Part shown: piece by piece, positions 58,601 to 64,000 of the stretch
Numbering within the stretch: the stretch's first letter is position 1
Layout of the letters: every line of letters begins with the position of its first letter
Origin: Moniliella sp. 'wahieum'
Taxonomy: Eukaryota > Basidiomycota > Moniliellomycetes > Moniliellales > Moniliellaceae
Direction: 5' to 3'
DNA: 64,000 nucleotides
Assembly (NCBI GenBank): GCA_003971905.1
Contig: RSEE01000060.1
Location: forward strand, 310,001 to 374,000
Position numbers and translations under genes: made by a program
Notes under the pieces: model-generated
The model's database searches: none
Told to the model about the DNA's origin: nothing
Seen by the model: the letters and a program-made list of their open reading frames with translations, nothing else

Positions 58601-59485
58601 GAGGAGCTGGTGCGGCGGGATGCAACGGTCAATGCACCGGACCGGAACGGATTGACTCCATTGCACTTTGCTGTGCTGCATGGTCGAGCCGGGTAGCACG
58701 GTACCTGCTGCGCCACTTTGCCGACCCACGCGCATGTACGAGGCAAGGCAAGAGTCCCTCGAGCTGGCTCGGTTGGCTGCACAAGAGGATACGGCCAAGG
58801 TGCTCGAACATCACTTTGACCTGCTCGCCCTGTCCACCAAGGTCGATGCGGAAGCACAGGAAAGCGGGGACGAATGGGACGGTGCCTCGGATGGGGCAGT
58901 AGATACGGTATCCGAGTCCCATTCGAGTGATGGAGCCGGACCCGCGTCCCAGGATCTTGTTGAGGATGCGACCGCGAGCCTGCCCCCACCTTGGACCGAC
59001 TCCAAACCCCCTTTTGCCAGTCAGACTCGCACGTCGAGCTGGGAAGAAAATGCCTTGTTAGCCGCTAGCTTGGCCAAGTTGGCCGAGGAAGTGCAGCGCA
59101 ACCAGCCCGAACAGTCAAGACAGCAAGGTTTCCGGAAGTCCCGGTTCGCACTGGGTCTCCCGATACGAGCGCGGCAGGTGCACTCCCCCCCGCTGTCGGT
59201 GTACCAAGTCCAAGTGCCTCGGGTCGAGAGGAACCCGCACCCGCCCCCCCGCCCTATTACGACGAGGGGGGGTACCGCGCACGACCGCAAAGGACAGTAT
59301 GTGGTACGGGACCGGTTGCCTGGAAACAGGATCGCATGTTGGTCCTGTTCTGGTTGCCTGCTCTGGTACTTGCTTCGGTACTGTTGTTGCTCTATTCGCC
59401 CATGCTCGGGAGGATCTCCGCTTCTGGGGTTGGTGGACATGTGGACAAACAGGTGACATGGGGTCATGCAATGTGGGGTCACTAG
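55661..59485 (+). CDS. Spt23/Mga2-type membrane-tethered transcription factor (TIG, ankyrin, C-terminal TM)
   Basis: Family members sit in the ER membrane, are released by Rsp5-dependent processing, and activate fatty-acid desaturase genes. The 5' end is uncertain; ATG 55,661 is used, and an acidic stretch GDLDPILDEMLCLDNADEYV near 55,960 is a possible activation region. The conserved N-terminal block includes RMKKAKNSWM-like sequence near 56,600, then SRVVVFNSDDYIEFHNGEAV (56,878), RITCYCRHHKETVGFCIIFT (56,947) and PIMITDDHK. A TIG/IPT fold spans about 57,935-58,190: ISQLIPREGPTTGGIEVTVL, FVPGVTVLFGD. Ankyrin repeats at 58,510-58,760 contain AGQTMLHLAVVLGLSRLVEE and NGLTPLHFAVLHG. A C-terminal segment, MLVLFWLPALVLASVLLLLY, is near 59,336-59,395, stop 59,483-59,485. 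All domains occur in family order; single-base shifts lie between the blocks. Confidence 0.92.
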
Positions 59486-60538
59486 TCACTGGTCACTGGT
59501 CATGGGAGCCCGAGTTGGTCCCCGTCGGTGGGGGTAGGGAAGCGAGAAAGTGTATCTATGCTACGAGAGGTTGTGGTCCTTATTTTGTTTGTTCTGTACT
59601 TGCTTGAGAAGGTGTTCGTTTGTGACAACTATTATACTAATTCACGCTGGAGATGTTAGTACTTAGTACTTGTCTTCGAAGGTTAGAAATGAGAGAGACA
59701 ACAGGTATGTATGCAGATACGCAGAGAGGGCGAGAGATCGATCATGATCGACGTTCGAGATAACACCTAAGTTCGTATAAGTAGATCTTGATGTACTACT
59801 CAGTACTCAACGTACCCAACGTCCAAACCGTCCTCTCACCCATCCCAACACCGAAACAATATGGTTCGCACTGTTGTTCCGGTGGAGGTCGGAGTTGGGA
59901 TGGGATGATGCACATCATGCATCATGATGCAGGGGCTCGCTTCGAAACCTATAATAGTATCCGTATGTATTCCAGTCCCAGGTCAAGCTGCAGGCTTCAA
60001 GGGACCAGCTAGCTATCGTGACTAGTGACTAGGGACTACTGGGGAACGACTATAGTAAACCAGTAAATAGAGAAATGGGTGTTGGAATATTCCAAAAGTG
60101 GTGACTTGTGGTGCTCATGGGCAGGAGAGGAGAGGAGAGGAGAGGAGAGGAGAGGAGAGGAGAGGAGAGGAGAGGAGAGGAGAGGAGAGGAGAGGAGAGG
60201 AGAGGAGAGGAGGAGAGGAGAGGAGAGGAGAGGAGAGAGGAGGAGGGAGAGGAGAGGATGGGAAAAAGCTACGGAGGAAATGACGAGAGGTTCAAGTAAC
60301 GATAAGGAAAAGAGATCGTTGTGCAACCGAAATGCTGATCACCAGCAGGCTCCAACCAATTGCACGAGATGGGTGTGTGGACATAAGTGTATACATGTAT
60401 CATGGTGTGTGCCAACAAAGAAAGTGATGACAATTTGAAGCAAAGCAGGCCGTACTCACAAGTGATATGTGCCCGATGACCTACCGAAACCGTAGATCAT
60501 AGTATGAGAGGACCAGGATGGCAGGATGGTCTGCAAGG
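59486..60538. other. Spacer downstream of Spt23/Mga2 gene with purine tract
   Basis: The first bases read CACTAGTCACTGGTCACTGG. ATGCATCATGATGC words lie at 59,905-59,932 and GTGACTAGTGACTAGG at 60,018-60,032. A long AGGAG tract follows at 60,123. No gene is supported. Confidence 0.55.
60123..60257. repeat. (GAGAG)n pentanucleotide tract
   Basis: About 24 copies of GGAGA make a nearly uninterrupted purine run of 130 bases on the plus strand, with slips to GGAGG and GAGAGAGG near its right end. Confidence 0.95.
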
Positions 60539-61624
60539 TCAAGCAACGTTGCTTAGAACCGAGCGGGCCGTGACCTGCGGGTCAATGGCACTAAGGGTTG
60601 ATGTGGCCATGCCAAAGATGCCGGAGGTTGAAATGCAGTCACAGAAGTACCGTGAGCTGCACCGGAAGAGAGAGCTGGTGGGTGTCATAACGGCACGCAA
60701 ACGGGGAGGGGAAGGGGGGTTGGAATGGTCCGGAACTCCGACGGTGGTCTCTTTCTTCACATTTTTCTCTTCAGTCGTGACCGTGGGTGGTGTCGAGGGA
60801 GTGGTGAGGGGCAAATCTGGCCTTAACTTTTCAGGATCGCCAATTTTGTCCTTAGGGTCAAACTCCGTCGGTGATGGTGTATGGTAACCGTAAGGATACC
60901 CGCGGTGAGAACGATGGACGTGTGCGGCGTGGCGGTGGGAGGAATATAAGCAGCCGAAAGACCAATGAGCACATCCCATCCGCCCGGTACATTGTGATCC
61001 ATAAGGTTGTCCAAACGGAATGAAATGGCCTCGGTGCATCCGAAAAGGATGCCGGCGTGGTGGACAAGACTGCGTTAACGTGTGTGCAAACCTTCTCTGC
61101 CATCTCGTCCGACATGGTTGTGGAAGCGATGGCAGGGTTGGGGATGGAAGGGACGAGACAGTCTCATTGACGGTTTGTCTCCTCCGTTGCCATGTCGATC
61201 TGCTCAACATGGTCGGTTGCTTTCTCACTTACAGGGAGATTCTCCTTCGCAATGGCGCTTCTCCTGAGCCTTTTTCATGTACGGCGATTGCACCAGATAG
61301 CGTAGAACATATCGCCGTGCTTAACGTTTAAAAACTGTTGGCATCTGCAGAAGAGGATGTGGGGTTAGGGCGTGTGACCCGCATCACAAATGATATTGTC
61401 AGATAGGGTGAGGAAAACGTACCATCGCAGCGCTGAACCCGAACCGAGGGCGCAGAGATGCAGGACCAGTGGGGGGAGAGGGCTGCATCGAGGTCTTTGA
61501 AATCTGGCGGGCTGGGGCGAGGGTGGGATGAGGATGGGCAAGGGCGTTGGAGAGAACGAAGAGGGCGATGCGTTGGGTGTCAACTCATGTCCGAGTCAAG
61601 GACCTGCAGGTGAGGGGGAGCCAT
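60539..61624 (-). CDS. Possible multi-exon hypothetical protein
   Basis: I do not recognise it. ATG 61,624 lies in CACCATGG, 120 bases after a TATA box. Allowing for one missing T near 61,586, exon 1 reads FDTQRIALFVLSNALAHPHP and ends at a GTACGT donor (intron 61,422-61,345, CTGCAG). Exon 2 (61,344-61,233) reads QQFLNVKHGDMFYAIWCNRR and ends at GTAAGT. Further left, STTMSDEMAEKVCTHVNAVL (about 61,120), a hydrophobic VPGGWDVLIGLSAAYIPPTA (about 60,985), and a Pro/Thr-rich acidic tail DPKDKIGDPEKLRPDLPL (about 60,840) appear in different frames. Good splice signals and core promoter favour a gene, while broken frames and the lack of homologues prevent a firm model. Confidence 0.35.
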
Positions 61625-61743
61625 GGTGGGTAGAAGGGATGAGAGCGGGCACGAAGGGGAGGAGGGTGGCGACGAGGGCGGATAGAGGGGAAAAGGAGCC
61701 AAACGTTGGTGCAGGGGGAGTGGGGGGGCAGCGACGGAGAAGA

Positions 61744-61750
61744 TTATATA
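61744..61750 (-). promoter_or_regulatory. TATA box for minus-strand gene
   Basis: TATATAA on the minus strand lies about 120 bases before the ATG at 61,624 and is followed by a C/T-rich leader. Confidence 0.4.
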
Positions 61751-62659
61751 TGTGTGCCTTCGGACTGTGTTATTATAATCGCCCCTTCGATCAATAAGCT
61801 CAATCGACACACGAAATAAGATATGCCCATCGGCTCAGCGCTCAGCTTGAGGCTGAGCGGTCACCGCGGGGCACCCTGTATGAGGGTGGTCTAGGCCGGT
61901 GTGTACAGTACGGCCGCACCGCCACAATCGGACAGCGAGTAGCAGCGAGGGCTCGGCTGAGATTCGATCATGAGTCGGGAGTACTGAGTACAGGATGGAC
62001 CAGCACTAAGTACTAGTAATTTGTGCATGAGAAGAGAGCGCTTGAGAGCACGTTGAGTATCGAAGACAACGAGAAGAGCACAGGTCAACAGGGGGTATTG
62101 GTTCGTTATTACATGGGTGTGCTCTATCTCTGTGCGCTCGCACGGTACGGTATACGTGTGGTGGAGCAAAATGGTAACGTTAAGCGAGAGACGTCCTATT
62201 TCAGTCTCATCAGTGGAAACCGTATGCCCAGGAGACTGCGAGAGCTGCGCCCATAGCAATCTCATGTGGTCAGAGCCTGTATCGGGCTTACATCGCTTAC
62301 GCCCAGCACGCACTATTTGCTGTCAAAAACGCACTTCCGATATCCTCAGCAGGAACGATGAGTCCGATGAGTGTGTGTCTGCAAAAAGGTTGATCGATAT
62401 ACAATCACCATAGGGGGGTGCTGACGGGGTTTACACGTATGTATTCACTACAAGGTTCACACTGATACAGACAGCATTGTGGTGTCAACGAAGCTTCCCA
62501 TACTTAGTACATATGGCTTTCCCACACCACGGAGTTCAGTCTGAATATTCACCCCGAAATATATGGAAGACAAGAAGTGGGGTAGAAAAGGTATGTTTCG
62601 GCATAGCGGCAAAACAGCAATTTAACATTGTTTGTTGTGTGGTTGGATGTCGTCTCAAG
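61751..62659. other. Spacer upstream of tRNA-His
   Basis: No supported gene. GGCTCAGCGCTCAGCTTGAGG words occur at 61,830-61,858. The rest shows no repeated structure or coding signal that I can defend. Confidence 0.5.
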
Positions 62660-62754
62660 GATTGCGTGGTGAAAAGGTATCACGACAGATTGTGGTTACA
62701 CGGTCGTAAAGCTCCCGAGCTCTGTTGTTCTCAGTTCGATTCTGGGCGCAGTCA
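62660..62754 (+). tRNA. tRNA-His (GTG) with 24-base intron
   Basis: The cloverleaf folds cleanly. Acceptor GATTGCG pairs with CGCAGTC (one G-T pair), discriminator A at 62,754. The D arm is GTGA-AAAGGTA-TCAC. The anticodon stem ACAGA (62,685-62,689) pairs with TCTGT (62,721-62,725); the loop is TTGTGG plus C, anticodon GTG at 62,692-62,694. The intron at 62,696-62,719 begins one base after the anticodon, the canonical nuclear position. The T arm is CTCAG-TTCGATT-CTGGG. Six T residues at 62,756-62,761 form the Pol III terminator. Confidence 0.88.
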
Positions 62755-62755
62755 C

Positions 62756-62761
62756 TTTTTT
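62756..62761 (+). terminator. Pol III oligo-T terminator
   Basis: TTTTTT begins two bases after the discriminator of the tRNA-His gene. Confidence 0.8.
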
Positions 62762-63495
62762 GCGTGGCAAGTCCCACTCTAAGTTTTGTTCAAATGTCGT
62801 CCAGCCAATTGGCCAGCAGCAGCAAAGAGTAATAACAAGGAGACCACCGGGCCTACGGCCCGGTCTGATGGGGCTTCGCCCCACAGCCTGTCCTTGCGCT
62901 GATGGCGACGCTCCATGGCCATCTTTCCCCCCATGTCCACCATTCCATCGACGCCCTTCCCCTGGTCCACCCGTTCCAAAGGCCCCCTTCCCATCGTCAA
63001 CGCTGTCCACCGTTCCATCATCCTCAGAGACCTTCACTCCCATGTGCAGCATAGGTTAACGTTCCATCTATATTCACCGTGTGGCATAGTATACCGTTCT
63101 GTAGTCAGTAAGATCAGCAGACCAGTTCTCTTTTATAGCATAGAGATGAGCTTTGGAAGCGAGTGAGGGGAACACGAAAGGCCCTGGTTTGCGTTTGCTG
63201 GCGATTCCACCGGCCTCTTGATTGTTGAGTTGGGACGAAACATACTATCTGTGCCACACTTCACAGGATGCGTTATTAACACTAAGGTAGAGGTGATGTG
63301 TATATGTGTGTGCATGGTATATCGGGATAGACAGAACCAAACAACACTGCCATCAAGTCTGATCCCCATATGATGCTTGATCTGGTCCGCTCATCGACTC
63401 ATCCTATCTCCAAGGTTCGTTTATTGCATCGTACTTCGTCATTATCCATCACTTGATGAATTATGATCTTCTTTGTAGTGTTCCACATACTGTGA
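62762..63495. other. Spacer downstream of tRNA-His
   Basis: A short inverted pair GGGCCTACGGCCC at 62,849-62,861 is followed by GGGGCTTCGCCCC at 62,870-62,882, giving two small GC-rich hairpins. No gene is supported. Confidence 0.5.
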
Positions 63496-63693
63496 TCAGG
63501 ACTTGAACACCTCGCGGCAGTGAGGACAGTATACGTCAATGAAGGGCCCGCCATATCGCAATCGAGGTTGAGAGCTGTGGATCAAGAAGTGGGTGAGTAT
63601 ACTGTCACAGCCGGGACTCGGCTCCAAACAAAACTTGCTGAGACTCTGCTTTGGATCGTGGAGATCTTGGATCTGAGAGAGAGAGGAACACAT
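63496..63693 (-). CDS. Candidate small Cys-rich ORF with CPHC motif
   Basis: A 65-codon frame from ATG 63,693 contains FCLEPSPGC and ends FIDVYCPHCREVFKS at the stop 63,496-63,498. A TATA box lies 95 bases upstream. A GTATGT donor overlaps the ATG and a CACAG acceptor lies at about 63,576, so exon 2 may begin SQPRLRYGG instead. The CPHCR sequence after a Ser-Gln-Pro start of the putative exon resembles the candidates at 23,933 and 33,061. It is short and no homologue is recognised. Confidence 0.3.
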   Translation of the reverse strand: MCSSLSQIQDLHDPKQSLSKFCLEPSPGCDSILTHFLIHSSQPRLRYGGPFIDVYCPHCREVFKS

Positions 63694-63787
63694 ACCTGTG
63701 CCTGCAATGCAGTGGCGCTGGGAGAGGTCCGATACGAGAGTTATATCGGGGGGATAATTGGTGGAAGTAGAGAGAGAAATGGGAAAA

Positions 63788-63794
63788 ATATATA
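63788..63794 (-). promoter_or_regulatory. TATA box near right edge
   Basis: TATATAT on the minus strand is followed by a pyrimidine-rich leader toward the Cys-rich frame at 63,693-63,496. Confidence 0.4.
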
Positions 63795-64000
63795 CGCAGG
63801 AGAGAGAAGTGCAAAAACTCCGCACTGCGTTCACAGATCTCTCTCGGTTACTCAGTATCTTCGCTCTGTGTCCGGTCCATGTTTGCGAGGGATAATGACG
63901 GGAGAAGGCCGGGCTATGCCCCAAACATCGCATAGAAGATACTCCCTACCCTGGGACTCCACTTGCGCTTTCTCATCATACACGGCCGGATCATGTGTAC

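Overview
This window is nuclear DNA from a fungus. Evidence: short GT..AG introns with CTAAC/CTGAC-like branch sites, a Pol III tRNA gene, and families largely confined to fungi: a C2H2 factor with a fungal-specific transcription factor domain, secreted phospholipase B, a Kre9/KNH-type GPI protein, Spt23/Mga2 and Jsn1/Puf2-type RNA-binding proteins. High GC, few introns and long spacers suggest a basidiomycete, possibly Ustilaginomycotina, but the lineage is inference.

Layout. 1-1,899 (-): Syp1/FCHO-type muniscin running off the left edge. 3,687-7,133 (-): Sec7-PH ArfGEF. 8,722-10,284 (-): GH5 glucan 1,3-beta-glucosidase. 10,812-14,153 (-): C2H2 transcription factor. 17,993-20,986 (+): membrane-anchored, low-complexity LEA-like protein. 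About 21-29.7 kb is mostly spacer with one candidate small zinc-ribbon gene. 29,702-31,080 (-): aspartate/glutamate-type mitochondrial carrier. 36,076-38,262 (+): secreted phospholipase B. 40,927-42,004 (-): electron transfer flavoprotein beta subunit. 44,768-45,667 (+): Ser-rich GPI-anchored wall protein. 47,326-50,067 (+): tandem CCCH protein. 51,948-54,762 (+): RRM-PUF protein. 55,661-59,485 (+): Spt23/Mga2-type membrane-tethered transcription factor. The last 4.5 kb holds a possible multi-exon gene, an intron-containing tRNA-His and a possible small Cys-rich ORF.

Two properties run through the whole window. First, almost every recognisable gene is split by single-base frameshifts. Those I checked in detail are one missing base, usually in a short homopolymer, while the protein on both sides remains conserved. 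This is best explained by consensus errors in the assembly, not by pseudogenes, so coding features are given as whole-gene spans that cross the breaks. Second, the spacers are a mosaic of short self-complementary words (AAGCTT, ACTAGT, ACGCGT, ATGCAT, ATCGAT, CTCAGCGCT-like) and strand-asymmetric microsatellite-like tracts. No transposase, reverse transcriptase, rRNA or CRISPR array was recognised.

The genes look like ordinary housekeeping and cell-surface loci, not a metabolic cluster. Loose themes are membrane traffic (muniscin, ArfGEF), cell wall and secretion (glucanase, phospholipase B, GPI protein), mitochondrial metabolism (carrier, ETF-beta), and a same-strand run of three regulators (CCCH, PUF, Spt23/Mga2). 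The least explained items are the LEA-like membrane protein, the candidate small CPxC zinc-ribbon genes and the palindrome-rich spacers.
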